Source: CAWCKS01 sp963763485 (GTDB lineage Bacteria > Pseudomonadota > Alphaproteobacteria > Rhizobiales > Xanthobacteraceae). Taken from it: 64,000 nucleotides of DNA. A model generated the notes under the pieces. The model saw only the letters and a program-made list of their open reading frames with translations. It was not told the DNA's origin and ran no database searches. The stretch spans positions 248,001-312,000 of the forward strand of contig CAVXOW010000005.1 in assembly GCA_963763485.1 (NCBI GenBank), written 5' to 3'. Numbering within the stretch: position 1 is the stretch's first letter; the number at the start of each line of letters is the position of its first letter. Both the position numbers and the translations under genes were made by a program. Positions 36,479-46,943 of this stretch are shown here, one piece after another.

Positions 36479-36600
36479 CGGCCTCATGGTTCGAGACGCA
36501 TCGCTATCGCGATACTCCTCACCATGAGGGTCTCCCCCTCATCCTGAGGAGCCCGGCGTAGCGCTCTTGCGCGTAGACGGGCGTCTCGAAGGATGAGGCC
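36479..36600. repeat. Palindromic repeat (CCTCATGGTTCGAGACG type)
   Basis: Arms CCTCATGGTTCGAGACGC and GCGTCTCGAAGGATGAGGCC enclose ACTCCTCACCATGAGG and CTCATCCTGAGGAGCCC. Related copies: 40670-40799, 49845-49965 and 56740-56841. Confidence 0.8.
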
Positions 36601-36615
36601 ACCGACGCCGGCCTT

Positions 36616-38066
36616 CTACATCGCCTCTTTCAGCGCCGGCGGCAGTACCTTCGTCACCCACTGCGTCGCCTGGTCGTAGACGTGCGCGATCTGCAACAGC
36701 GACTGCTCTGCTCGCATCGGGGCGACGATCTGCATCCCCATCGGCAGGCCGCGCGCGCTGAAGCCGACCGGCACGCCGATCGCCGGACAACCGGAGAAGG
36801 TGACCGGGATCATCACTTCCATCCAGCGGTGATACACGTCCATCTTCTTGCCTGATATCTCCGCCGGCCAGTGGGTCCCGATGTCGAACGGGAACACCTG
36901 CGCGCTCGGCAGCACCAAATAGTCGTAGCGCTCGAACAGTTTGCGCACCACATGGTACCAGTCGGTGCGCACGTCGGCGGCGACGCGCACATCGATGCCG
37001 GAAATCTTCTGGCAGCGCTCGAACTCCCAGACGGCTTCGGGCTTCAGTTGCTTGCGTTTCTCCGGATCGGCATAGAGCGGCGCCATCCGCTTCCAGATGC
37101 CCCATGAGCGCAGCAGCGCCCAATTCTGGAAGATTTTCTCCGCATCGAAATCCGGCGTGACGTCCTCGACGATGCAGCCGAGACCTTCAAGTGTGCGGAG
37201 CGCGTTGCGGCACAATTCGAGCACGCCGGCCTCGAACGGAATGTGACCGCCGAAGTCGCCGATCCACGCAATCCGCTTGCCCTTGGGATCGAGCGCGAGC
37301 GGCGGTGTCGCGAGCGACTGCGGCTCCGGAATCGAATAGGGTCGCCGTGCATCGTAACCGGACTGCACCGCGAACAGCATCTGCAGGTCGGGAACGTTGC
37401 GCGCCATCGGCCCCATCACGCTGAAGCCGGGTATGAATGGATCTTCGTCAGTGCTTGGGACCCGACCGAAGGTCGGGCGCAGCGCAATCACGTTGTTGAA
37501 GGCGGCAGGATTGCGCAGCGAGCCGCCATGATCGCTGCCGTCGGCAACGGGTAACATCCGACATGCCAGCGCCGCTCCAGCGCCGCCACTTGAACCGCCG
37601 GGCGTCTTTGTGAGGTCATACGGATTGCGTGTCGCGCCGAACACCGGGTTGTAGGTTTGCGAGCCCAGCCCGAATTCCGGCACGTTGGTTTTGCCGATGA
37701 TGATCGCGCCAGCATGGCGCATGCGTTCGACGAAGATCGCGTCGGCGACGGCAATATTGTCTCGGAATAGCGGTGAGCCCATCGTGGTCGGCAGGCCTTT
37801 GGCGGCCGCGAGATCCTTGATTGCCTGCGGCAGGCCGTGCAGCGGCCCGAGAATTTCGCCGCGCGCGACCTGCGCGTCGCGCTCGCGTGCCTCGGCGAGC
37901 AGATCGCTGCGTCCGCGCAGCGAGACGATGGCGTTGACCTTGGGATTGAACGTCTCGATGTGGTCGAGAAACGCGGTCATCACCTCGACGCACGAGACTT
38001 TCTTCGCGCGGATCGCCGCGCCGAGCGCCAGCGCGTCCATCAGCACGATGTCGGAGATTTTTCTCA

Positions 38067-38067
<1 letters not shown>
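36616..38067 (-). CDS. Amidase signature family enzyme
   Basis: A 483-residue amidase with an intact Ser-cisSer-Lys triad: the lysine in P-Q-A-I-K-D-L, the cis-Ser in P-G-G-S-S-G-G-A, and the nucleophile in G-S-D-H-G-G-S-L-R-N-P. It hydrolyses a carboxamide to acid and ammonia, in the cytoplasm. The start is ATG 38067 (GTG 38070 is possible), directly coupled to the stop of the upstream CoA-transferase gene. That linkage suggests the released acid is then handled as a CoA thioester. Substrate unknown. Confidence 0.9.
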
Positions 38068-39272
<1,205 letters not shown>

Positions 39273-39308
39273 GTTTTTCTTTCCCTCTTTTTCCGCTTCG
39301 TAATCCGT

Positions 39309-39412
39309 CACCCTGAGGTGGCCGCGCGATCGCGCGGCCCTCGATGGGCGACGCAGCCGCCGGGGCCGTTCATCCTTCGAGGCTCGCTGCGCTCGCACCT
39401 CAGGATGACGGG
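39309..39412. repeat. Palindromic repeat between paralogous CoA-transferase genes
   Basis: Arms CACCCTGAGGT and ACCTCAGGATGA surround GCGCGATCGCGCGGCC and TCCTTCGAGG segments. It resembles the CCTCATGG family and separates two tandem paralogs. Confidence 0.6.
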
Positions 39413-39440
39413 GAATTGGTCGATTGATCAAGCCTGCAGG

Positions 39441-40640
39441 TCAGGCGACGGCCTTCGCCTCCCTCAAGCGCGTGATATCAGCGGCAGTATAACCATACTC
39501 GCGCAGAATTTCGTCGGTGTGCTGGCCGATGCCGGGCGCCGCATCCGGCGCACGCTTGGTTTCGCCGTCGACCTGGAACGGTGAGCTCACCGTCTCGGCT
39601 GAACCGTCGGCGACCTTGACGATCGCGCCGGCATGGCGCGCCTGTTCGTCCTCGGCGATGTCGTCGAGCGTGCCGACCACGCCAAAGGTGATGCCGGCGT
39701 CGTCGAGAATCCTGCGCCACTCCGGCAGCGTCTTCTCGGCAAAAACCTTGTCGAAGATCGCGATCAGCTCCGGCGAATGCTTTTGCCGGTCCGGCTGCAG
39801 GTGGAAGCGCGGGATCAGGTCGGAGAGGCCGATCGCCTCCATGAACGGCGCGAACTGGCGCGCTTCGTTGACCATCGACAGGATGAACCAGCGATGGTCC
39901 TTGCAGCGGTAGGAGTTGCTCAAGGGATTGATGGTGTGGGTGCGCGGCGGTCGCGGCGGAAACTCGCTGCCGATCAGTCTTGCCTGCACGAGATAACTGT
40001 TCGACCACAGGCCGTTCGCGACCAGCGACGACGCCACCTGGCCGCCCTTGCCAGTACGCTCGCGGCGATACAGCCCGGTCATGATCGCACCGTAGAGCGC
40101 CATGGCGCTCGGGTGATCGCCCATGCCCGGCGTCGAGCGCGCCGGCGTCGCTTCGCCGTCGGGGCGGACCAAATCCATCAACCCTGAGCGCGCCCAGTAG
40201 GCGGTGGAATCGAAGCCGGTCTTGTCTGCCTCCGGGCCTGTCTCGCCATAGGCCGTGAACGAGGCGTAGATCAGCCGCGGATTTAAGGGCGCGAGATCCT
40301 TGTAGGCTGTCTTGAGCCGTCGCCGCACCGGCAGCGGCATGTTGGTGATGAAGACGTCGGCGGTCTTCACCAGACGCTGCAGCACCTCGTGGCCTTCAGG
40401 CGTCTTCAGATCGAGCGCGAGGCCACGCTTGTTGCGCGAGTTCAGCATCCAGGCGTAGTCGCGCGGTCCCTTCGGCGAGCCGGGCCGGGTGTGCAGCGAG
40501 CGGTAGAGATCGCCTTCGCCGGGAGGTTCGATCTTGATGACGTCGGCGCCGAAGTCACTCAGCACGGTTGCCGCGGCAGGCGCGGCAATGAAGCTCGCGC
40601 AGTCGATCACTTTCAGCCCGGCGAACAGTCCGTCGGCCAT
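39441..40640 (-). CDS. Family III CoA-transferase, second paralog
   Basis: A 399-residue class III CoA-transferase that shares long identical stretches with the preceding gene (for example G-L-F-A-G-L-K-V-I-D-C-A-S and Y-A-S-F-T-A-Y-G-E-T-G-P-E-A-D), including the catalytic Asp in G-M-G-D-H-P-S-A-M. The tandem pair likely arose by duplication. The two may form a heteromer or serve different acids. The ATG is at 40640. Confidence 0.9.
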   Translation of the reverse strand: MADGLFAGLKVIDCASFIAAPAAATVLSDFGADVIKIEPPGEGDLYRSLHTRPGSPKGPRDYAWMLNSRNKRGLALDLKTPEGHEVLQRLVKTADVFITNMPLPVRRRLKTAYKDLAPLNPRLIYASFTAYGETGPEADKTGFDSTAYWARSGLMDLVRPDGEATPARSTPGMGDHPSAMALYGAIMTGLYRRERTGKGGQVASSLVANGLWSNSYLVQARLIGSEFPPRPPRTHTINPLSNSYRCKDHRWFILSMVNEARQFAPFMEAIGLSDLIPRFHLQPDRQKHSPELIAIFDKVFAEKTLPEWRRILDDAGITFGVVGTLDDIAEDEQARHAGAIVKVADGSAETVSSPFQVDGETKRAPDAAPGIGQHTDEILREYGYTAADITRLREAKAVA

Positions 40641-40669
40641 CTATCTCTGGTCCATACGCCAGAACCTCA

Positions 40670-40799
40670 TACTGAGGAGCCATCCGACGCGCTCTTGCGC
40701 GGCGCATGGCGTCTCGAAGGATGAGGCCCGGGCCTTACGCCAGTTGTGGCCTCATGGTTCGAGACGCCCGCCTTCGGCGGGCTCCTCACCATGAGGCGA
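40670..40799. repeat. Palindromic repeat (CCTCATGGTTCGAGACG type)
   Basis: CTGAGGAGCC...GGCGTCTCGAAGGATGAGGC is followed by GCCTCATGGTTCGAGACGCC...GGGCTCCTCACCATGAGG, making facing arms upstream of the CoA-transferase start and after the thiolase stop. Confidence 0.75.
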
Positions 40800-40827
40800 G
40801 AGGTTAACGCGCTTGGTTCGGCGCAAA

Positions 40828-41967
40828 TCACCGCACGTTGCTGAACACGATCGTCCCCGACGCCGCGAACATGCCGCCGACGCCGTGACAGACCGAGATC
40901 TTCGCGTTCGGCACCTGCGCGGCGGCTTTGCCGCGCATCTGCCGCACGCTCTCCTGCAGCGCGTACATGCCGTACATGCCCGAGTGCATGTAACTCAAGC
41001 CGCCGCCATTGGTGTTGAGCGGCAGCTTGCCGCCCGGCCGCGTGTTGCCGTCGGCGATGAACTTGCCGGTCTCCTCATGCGGCATGAAGCCGAGGTCGCC
41101 GAGTCCATAGAGCGGCAGGTGCGCGAACGCGTCGTAGATCATCAGGTGATCGACGTCCTTGTGGGCGATGCCGGCTTCCTTGAACGCCAGCGGTCCCGCC
41201 ACCTTGAACGCGCGCGAGGAGTTGAAGGTCTCCATCTGTGAGACCATCGGCGTCTCCACGCTCTCGCCGGTGCCCAAAATGTAGACCGGCTTGTTCGGGA
41301 AGTCCTTGGCGCGGTCGGCCGAGGTCAGGATCAACGCGCCGCCGCCGTCGGTGACGAGGCAGCACTGCAGGATGCGGAACGGGTAGGCGATCATCCGCGA
41401 GTTCAGCACGTCGGCAACCGTGATCGGCTCCTTCATGGTGGCGCGGGGGTTCTTCGCCGCCCACTCGCGCTGCACTACCGAAACCATCGCCATCTGCTCT
41501 TGCGTGATGCCGTGGGTCTTGAGGTAACGCAGCACGGGAATCGTGAACATCGACGGCGGGCCCGCCACGCCGAACGGATTTTCGAATTGCCCGTTCAGGC
41601 TTTCCGCGCTGACACCGCGCGGGGTGCGGCCGATGTTCGATTTGCCGGACTCGGCATGCGTGATGAGCACGGTCTTGCACAGGCCCGCCTCGATCGCCGC
41701 CGCCGCGTGGCGGACGTGGATCATGAACGAGCAGCCGCCGACCGAGGTGTTGTCGACCCAGGTCGGAGTGATGCCGAGATAGTGGCAGATCTGCTGCGGC
41801 TGCTCGACCGCGGTGGCAAAGCCATCGATATCCTTGATCGTCAGCCCGCAATCGGCGAGCGCGTTCAGCGCCGCGTCCGCATGCAGCTGAATCTGGGAGA
41901 CGTCGGGGATGACGCCAAGCTTGGTGGTTTCGGCCGCACCGACGACGGCCACCTGATTTCTACGCAT
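40828..41967 (-). CDS. Thiolase-like protein (SCP-x / lipid-transfer type)
   Basis: A 379-residue thiolase-superfamily protein of the nonspecific lipid-transfer (SCP-x) type. The candidate nucleophilic cysteine is in S-V-G-G-C-S-F, and the C-terminal catalytic region reads N-T-N-G-G-G-L-S-Y ... C-H-G-V-G-G-M. It would cleave or form a carbon-carbon bond of a 3-oxoacyl-CoA. A GAAGGGA site precedes ATG 41967. The DUF35 OB-fold gene is 5 bp upstream in the same operon; such pairs commonly form complexes. Confidence 0.88.
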   Translation of the reverse strand: MRRNQVAVVGAAETTKLGVIPDVSQIQLHADAALNALADCGLTIKDIDGFATAVEQPQQICHYLGITPTWVDNTSVGGCSFMIHVRHAAAAIEAGLCKTVLITHAESGKSNIGRTPRGVSAESLNGQFENPFGVAGPPSMFTIPVLRYLKTHGITQEQMAMVSVVQREWAAKNPRATMKEPITVADVLNSRMIAYPFRILQCCLVTDGGGALILTSADRAKDFPNKPVYILGTGESVETPMVSQMETFNSSRAFKVAGPLAFKEAGIAHKDVDHLMIYDAFAHLPLYGLGDLGFMPHEETGKFIADGNTRPGGKLPLNTNGGGLSYMHSGMYGMYALQESVRQMRGKAAAQVPNAKISVCHGVGGMFAASGTIVFSNVR

Positions 41968-41972
41968 GGTGG

Positions 41973-42383
41973 TTATCCCTTCGCCGGAACGAACAACGGA
42001 AGCGTGATCTTGTCGTCAAGCTTCTCGAACTTGACCTGCACCTTCATGTCGAGCTGCAGCGCCTCGGGCGTCTGCGGGCAATCGACGATGTTGGTCATCA
42101 TGCGAACCCCTTCGTCGAGCTCGACCACCGCGATCGAGTAGGGCGGCGTGAAGCCCGGCACCGGGCGATGGTGGATGACGTAGGAATAAAGAAAGCCCTT
42201 GCCGCTCGCCTTGAACACGCTGACTTCGCGGTTGCCGCAGGCCGGGCAGAACGGGCGCGGCGGGAAGTAGGCCTTCGCGCACTTGTTGCAGCGCTGCAGG
42301 CGCAGCTCGCCGGCATTGGTGCCGTCCCAGAAATGCTGGGTTTCCGGCGTCGGTTTCGGACGCGCGCGTTGCGGTTCGGCCAT
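41973..42383 (-). CDS. DUF35 OB-fold/zinc-ribbon acyl-CoA-associated protein
   Basis: A 136-residue protein with an N-terminal rubredoxin-like zinc ribbon (L-Q-R-C-N-K-C ... F-C-P-A-C-G) followed by an OB-fold domain (Y-S-Y-V-I-H-H-R-P-V-P-G-F). DUF35 proteins partner thiolases or hydratases and help bind CoA substrates. I selected ATG 42383 with GGGAGA upstream; a TTG at 42392 is an in-frame alternative. The thiolase gene starts 5 bp after its stop. Confidence 0.9.
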   Translation of the reverse strand: MAEPQRARPKPTPETQHFWDGTNAGELRLQRCNKCAKAYFPPRPFCPACGNREVSVFKASGKGFLYSYVIHHRPVPGFTPPYSIAVVELDEGVRMMTNIVDCPQTPEALQLDMKVQVKFEKLDDKITLPLFVPAKG

Positions 42384-42540
42384 GGTGTGCAAGTCTCCCT
42401 GACGATCGATTGATGGAGCGGAAGGGTTCCGGCTCTCTTGCTTGTTGATGGGGGCATTTACCCACGTTGCGCGCGGGCGGTCCAGTGGGCGTGCTCCGCC
42501 CCTGACGCAGGCGGACTATGCAGTTGCCATTGCCCCTCGG

Positions 42541-42643
42541 TCGTCATGCCCGCGAAAGCGGGCATCCAGTAATCCGCAGCGGTCGAGATTGAGCCGCAAC
42601 GCTCCGGGTTACTGGATCGCCCGGTCAAGCCGGGCGATGACAT
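42541..42643. repeat. Palindromic repeat (CGTCATGCCCGCG type)
   Basis: TCATGCCCGCGAAAGCGGGC ... GGATCGCCCGGTCAAGCCGG and an inner CAGTAATCC/GGTTACTG pair form a composite palindrome in the 284-bp gap between an MFS gene and the DUF35 gene. Confidence 0.7.
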
Positions 42644-42667
42644 TGAACTGATACTGCGCAGAGAAAA

Positions 42668-43927
42668 TCACGCCTTCTGCAGCAACTCTTCCTCTGCCAT
42701 CTCCGGCAAATCCTGTTCCACCTCGCCATGCATGCGGTCGACCTTGCGCAGTTCGGGGAACAAGGCCGACGCCGCGGCCACCACAAGCAGCGTGCCGATG
42801 CCGCCGACGATTGCCGCGGGCGCAGCGCCGATCAGGCTCGCGACCAGCCCGCTCTCAAAACTGCCGAGCTGGTTCGAGGCGCCGACGAAGATCGACGACA
42901 CTGCACTGACGCGCCCGCGCATCTCGTCGGGGGTTGCGATCTGCACCAGCGTCTGCCGCACCACGATCGAAACCATGTCGCAGCCGCCAAGCGCGATCAG
43001 CGCCAGAAACGACAACCAGAAATCCTGCGACAGCCCGAACACGATGGTAGCGATCCCGAAGCCCGCGACCGCCGTCAGCATCACCGCGCCGGCGTGGCGG
43101 CGGATCGGCAGCTGCGTCAGCGCTACGCCGATGATGAGGCCGCCGAGCGTCGGGCCCGAGCGCAGCACGCCGAGCGCGCCGGGCCCGACATGCAGGATAT
43201 CGCGTGCAAAAATCGGCAACAGCGACGCCACGCCGCCGAGCAGCACGGCGAACAGGTCGAGCGAGATCGCGCCGAGCACGATGCGGTTGGCGCGCACATA
43301 GCCCAAGCCCGCAAAGGCCTTCTGCAGCGGCGAGCCGCCGTCGTTTTGCCGCGGCGTGCGCGGCGCCTTCACGGTGTACATCAGCATGGCCGCGAGCAGC
43401 GGCAGCGACGCCAGCAATAGAAAGATGCCGTCGTCGAGCGCGGCATAGGCGAAGCCGCCGATCGCGGGACCGATCATCGCCGCGAACTGCATCGACGACG
43501 ACGAGAATGCGACCGCTTGCGGGAATTGGTCCCGCGTGACCAGCGTCGGCAGCAGCGATCCGGTCGACGGCAGCGCGAACGAGCGCGCGGAACCGACGAC
43601 CAGCACCATGGCGTAAACCGGCCAGATCGTGGTGTACCAGTGCACGCAGGCATAAAGGCCGGCCGCGCCGAGCGCCTGCACGGTCTGCGAGATCATTACC
43701 ACCTTGCGGCGGTCGTAGTGGTCGGCGGCGTAGCCGGCAACGGTCAGCAGCGGGATCGACGGAATGAATTGGACGAGCCCGATCAGCCCGAGGCTCAGCG
43801 CGCTGCCGGTCTTGCCATAGACGAACCACCCCAGCGCCACGGCCTGGATCATCAGCGCCGACGTCACCAGCACCCGCACCAGGATGAAGCGGATCAGGAT
43901 CGGCTGACGGTAGACGTGAGAGGTCAT
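42668..43927 (-). CDS. MFS transporter (EntS/MFS_3-like)
   Basis: A 419-residue MFS carrier of the group that includes enterobactin exporter EntS. Motifs include A-G-Y-A-A-D-H-Y-D-R-R-K after TM2, F-A-L-P-S-T-G-S-L-L-P on TM4, and the second-half T-P-D-E-M-R-G-R-V-S-A-V. The true start is ATG 43927; upstream in-frame codons lie within a palindromic repeat. Substrate is unknown; siderophore or drug export is a family-level possibility only. Confidence 0.88.
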   Translation of the reverse strand: MTSHVYRQPILIRFILVRVLVTSALMIQAVALGWFVYGKTGSALSLGLIGLVQFIPSIPLLTVAGYAADHYDRRKVVMISQTVQALGAAGLYACVHWYTTIWPVYAMVLVVGSARSFALPSTGSLLPTLVTRDQFPQAVAFSSSSMQFAAMIGPAIGGFAYAALDDGIFLLLASLPLLAAMLMYTVKAPRTPRQNDGGSPLQKAFAGLGYVRANRIVLGAISLDLFAVLLGGVASLLPIFARDILHVGPGALGVLRSGPTLGGLIIGVALTQLPIRRHAGAVMLTAVAGFGIATIVFGLSQDFWLSFLALIALGGCDMVSIVVRQTLVQIATPDEMRGRVSAVSSIFVGASNQLGSFESGLVASLIGAAPAAIVGGIGTLLVVAAASALFPELRKVDRMHGEVEQDLPEMAEEELLQKA

Positions 43928-43938
43928 ACTTGGTTTTT

Positions 43939-43971
43939 CGTCATGGCCGGGCTTGTCCCGGCCATCCACGT
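43939..43971 (+). repeat. 33-bp palindromic repeat, third copy
   Basis: Identical to 13202-13234. It lies 16 bp before the half-palindrome that borders the IS4-family element. Confidence 0.88.
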
Positions 43972-43987
43972 TTTCTGGGCGGCTAAG

Positions 43988-45300
43988 ACGTGGATGCCCG
44001 GCCTTGTGCCACGGCTGTCCGGTTCAATTTTGGTGGACAGGGTGCATGACGTGGATTCTTCTGTGCTTTGAGCGCTTCGCACACGTTCGAGACACGGAAG
44101 GAGGTCCGCGTCATGCGGCACCAGAATAGCGTATTTCATAGTCTTACAAAGTACGTTCCGTGGACGAAATTCGATCAGATTGTTGAGGACCATGTGGCCG
44201 ACAAGCTGGTGTGCAAATTGACGACGAAGCGGCAATTTATCGCTTTGCTGTACGGGCAGTTCGGTGGGGCGACGAGTTTGCGCGCGATCGTGAACGGCAT
44301 GGAGAGCCACGAGGCCCGGCTCTATCACCTTGGGGCAGCTCCGGTGAAGCGATCAACGATGTCGGATGCCAACACGGTGCGGCCGTGGCAGGTGTTCAGC
44401 GAGCTGTTCGCGCAGATGTTGCGGCAGGCCCATCGTGGTCTGCGACGGGCGAGCAAGGATGCGGTTCGGCTGGTGGATTCGACGAGCGTGAGGCTCTCCA
44501 GCCTGAGTGAAGATTGGGCGACCTTCTCAACCGGTGTTTTTGGCGCCAAGGTGCATGTTGTCTACGATCCCAAGGCTGAGCTTCCGGTCTACTTTGAGGT
44601 GACGGCCGCCAACATCAATGACATCACCCCAGCCAAGGCGATGCCGATCGAAGCGGGAGCGACCTATGTCTTTGATCTTGGCTACTACGATTATGGCTGG
44701 TGGGCCGCGCTCAATGATGCGGGTTGTCGCTTCGTGACGCGGCTGAAGAAGAACACGCCTCTGACCGTGGTGGGTGACAACCGTGTGCCCAAAAACAGCA
44801 ATGTTGCCAGCGACCGGATCGGCCATCTGCCGCAGCGGCTCGCCGGCAGCCGCCACAACCCGATGCAAGATCCGGTTCGAGAGGTGTGCGTGATCACCGA
44901 CGCCGGTAAGGAGCTACGTATCGTCACCAATGATCTTGACAGTCCGGCGCAGGAGATTGCCGATCTTTACAAGCAACGCTGGGACATCGAGTTGTTCTTC
45001 CGCTGGGTCAAGCAGACGCTGAAAATAACGCGCTTCATCGGTGTCTCGGAGAACGCGGTGCGTATCCAGATCGCCATCGCTCTCATCGCCTTCCTGATTT
45101 TGCGCCTCGCGGCAGCTGCTCAAAAGGCCGTCCGCAGTCCGCTCCAGTTTGCTCGATTGGTCCAGGCAAATCTCATGCAGAAACGGCGCCTCGACCGACT
45201 GCTCGGCTCCGACCAGCCGCCGCCAACAAATCCAAATCAGATGAGCCTCGGGTTATGCTGAAGTTGAACGGACAGCAGTGGCACAAGGCCGGGCATGACG
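43988..45300 (+). mobile_element. IS4-family insertion sequence within a palindromic repeat
   Basis: The ends are inverted: the left side reads GCCTTGTGCCACGGCTGTCC, and the right side, read inwards, gives GCCTTGTGCCACTGCTGTCC. The IS proper is probably about 44014-45276 (GCTGTCCG...CGGACAGC). Flanking this, the GGATGCCCGGCCTTGTGCC and GGCACAAGGCCGGGCATGA arms belong to the host palindrome family. I see no clear direct target duplication. One transposase gene fills the element. Confidence 0.82.
44113..45261 (+). CDS. IS4-family transposase
   Basis: A 382-residue DDE transposase, apparently intact. The N-terminal domain (M-R-H-Q-N-S-V-F-H-S-L-T-K) is the DUF4372 type. Catalytic acidic residues are likely in R-L-V-D-S-T-S-V and V-F-D-L-G-Y-Y-D, and the C-terminal Y-K-Q-R-W-D-I-E-L-F-F-R-W-V-K fits the family's Y-R-E-K signature. 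The GGAGG ribosome site supports ATG 44113 over an earlier in-frame ATG at 44068. It probably moves the surrounding element by cut-and-paste. Confidence 0.93.
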   Translation: MRHQNSVFHSLTKYVPWTKFDQIVEDHVADKLVCKLTTKRQFIALLYGQFGGATSLRAIVNGMESHEARLYHLGAAPVKRSTMSDANTVRPWQVFSELFAQMLRQAHRGLRRASKDAVRLVDSTSVRLSSLSEDWATFSTGVFGAKVHVVYDPKAELPVYFEVTAANINDITPAKAMPIEAGATYVFDLGYYDYGWWAALNDAGCRFVTRLKKNTPLTVVGDNRVPKNSNVASDRIGHLPQRLAGSRHNPMQDPVREVCVITDAGKELRIVTNDLDSPAQEIADLYKQRWDIELFFRWVKQTLKITRFIGVSENAVRIQIAIALIAFLILRLAAAAQKAVRSPLQFARLVQANLMQKRRLDRLLGSDQPPPTNPNQMSLGLC

Positions 45301-45329
45301 CCCCTATGCGGCGCCGCAGTGCGCAGCGT

Positions 45330-46643
45330 TCACTTCGCCGTCGCCTTGGCGCCGTGCTTGTCAGGATCCTCGGCAAACACCTTTGCCGCGGCGGCATAGG
45401 CCTGCTGGTTGGCGCGCTGCTGTGGCGTGGCGTTGCCTTCTTCCGCGACCTTGCGGCCCAGCGCGACGAACGTGGGGATGTCGGCATCGGCCAGCGGCTT
45501 CATGCCTTTCTTGCGCGCCATCGCCTTCTCGACATAGGGCGCAAGCTCGGCCGCCTTCTTCTTCGCCCGCTCGGCTTCGCGCGCCTTGAATTCCGGCAGC
45601 ACGTCCTTTGCGAACAGCTCGAGCGAATCGCAGATGTGCTCGTGCTTGTTGCGGCCGCCCTGCTGGATGAACACCGCCTGGTCGACGCCGGAGTCCTCGA
45701 ACAGTCGCAGATGCGTGCGAAGGTCGTCCGGCGTGCCGATGCCGTGCTCGGCGCCGGCCGGCGGCAGCGCGCCGCGCGCCTTCTCAAAATTGTTCCAGAT
45801 GTTGGTGCGGCCCGGCTTGTGCTCGCCGAACACGTAGTGGTGCGCAAGGCCGTATCGGAAAAAGCGCAGGCCGTCCTCGCCGCGTCGCTTCGCCTGCTCG
45901 GCATCCGGATGGATCGAGAAGCCGGTCACCATCGCGACGTTTGGATTGACAGTGTGCCCGATCGGCGTGCACTCGTTCTTGAAGATCGCGTAGTAGTCAT
46001 CGACCCACTGCTTGGCCTCGCGCGGATCGACGAAGGCGAAGGTGAGCGCGCCGATGCCGAGCTTGGCCGCGAGCTTGATGGTCTCGCGGTTCGAGCACGC
46101 GACCCACAGCGGCGGGTGCGGCTTCTGCACCGGCTTCGGCACGATGTTGCGGCAGGGCATCTCGAAGAAGTCGCCCTTGTAGCCGGGGTAGGGATTCATC
46201 GCGAGCATGTTGGCGCACTGCTCGACGCCCTCGAACCACATCCGCCGCTTTTCTTCCTTGTCGAAGCCGACGTTGAAGCCGCCGAGCTCCATGATCGACG
46301 CGCTCTCGCCGGTGCCGAACTCGACGCGGCCGTTGGAGACGAGGTCGAGTGTGGCGATGCGTTCCGCAACGCGCGCCGGATGATTGTACTTCGGAGCCAT
46401 CAGGCAGATGCCGTGGCCGAGCCGGATGTTCTTGGTGCGCTGCGAGCACGCGGCGAGGAAAACCTCCGGCGCCGAGGAGTGTGAGTACTCTTCGAGAAAA
46501 TGATGCTCGACCTCCCAGGCGTAGTCGATGCCGAGCTTGTCGGCGAGTTCGACCTGGTCGAGCGCTTCCTGGAACAGGCGCTGCTCATCGCCCTCGTTCC
46601 ACGGCCTTGGCAATTGATGTTCGTAGAAAATGCCGAATTTCAT
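45330..46643 (-). CDS. LLM-class flavin-dependent monooxygenase
   Basis: A 437-residue luciferase-like monooxygenase. The barrel starts M-K-F-G-I-F-Y-E-H-Q-L and has E-V-E-H-H-F-L-E-E-Y, G-H-G-I-C-L-M-A-P, A-T-L-D-L-V-S-N-G-R-V-E-F-G-T-G, and the C-terminal Q-Q-G-G-R-N-K-H-E-H. It is longer than usual through a roughly 80-residue charged, alanine-rich tail. It needs reduced flavin from a partner not seen here. The ATG at 46643 follows a GAGGATC site. It is separated from the IS by 30 bp. Confidence 0.9.
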   Translation of the reverse strand: MKFGIFYEHQLPRPWNEGDEQRLFQEALDQVELADKLGIDYAWEVEHHFLEEYSHSSAPEVFLAACSQRTKNIRLGHGICLMAPKYNHPARVAERIATLDLVSNGRVEFGTGESASIMELGGFNVGFDKEEKRRMWFEGVEQCANMLAMNPYPGYKGDFFEMPCRNIVPKPVQKPHPPLWVACSNRETIKLAAKLGIGALTFAFVDPREAKQWVDDYYAIFKNECTPIGHTVNPNVAMVTGFSIHPDAEQAKRRGEDGLRFFRYGLAHHYVFGEHKPGRTNIWNNFEKARGALPPAGAEHGIGTPDDLRTHLRLFEDSGVDQAVFIQQGGRNKHEHICDSLELFAKDVLPEFKAREAERAKKKAAELAPYVEKAMARKKGMKPLADADIPTFVALGRKVAEEGNATPQQRANQQAYAAAAKVFAEDPDKHGAKATAK

Positions 46644-46943
46644 GGGCGGATCCTCTTATCTTATCGTTCTTGTTGTGATCTTTGTTCGTTACACGAATTT
46701 GTCTCGCGGATGCGTCGCTTGGGCAAGCCCGATTTTTGCAGCGGCTTGTGCGTTTTCCGTCATTCCGGAAGCCGCGGAGCGGCTGTCCGGAATCCATAAC
46801 CACCACAGGGAGTATGGATTCCGGGCCGGCGCCTGACGGCGCATCCCGGAATGACGTGCTTGGATGTACGGCCCCTTCCTTGTCCGTACCGCCAAAACCG
46901 GCAACAATGGCCAAAAGCAACAACGGGTGCACGGGGAAATCAC
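46644..46943. other. Divergent intergenic region (300 bp) with repeat
   Basis: Between the leftward LLM gene and the rightward PhyH gene. A palindromic repeat fills 46758-46856; no gene seen. Confidence 0.5.
46758..46856. repeat. Palindromic repeat (CATTCCGGA type)
   Basis: Arms CGTCATTCCGGA and TCCCGGAATGACG enclose GGAATCCATA...TATGGATTCC. It is related to 21096-21230. Confidence 0.78.
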
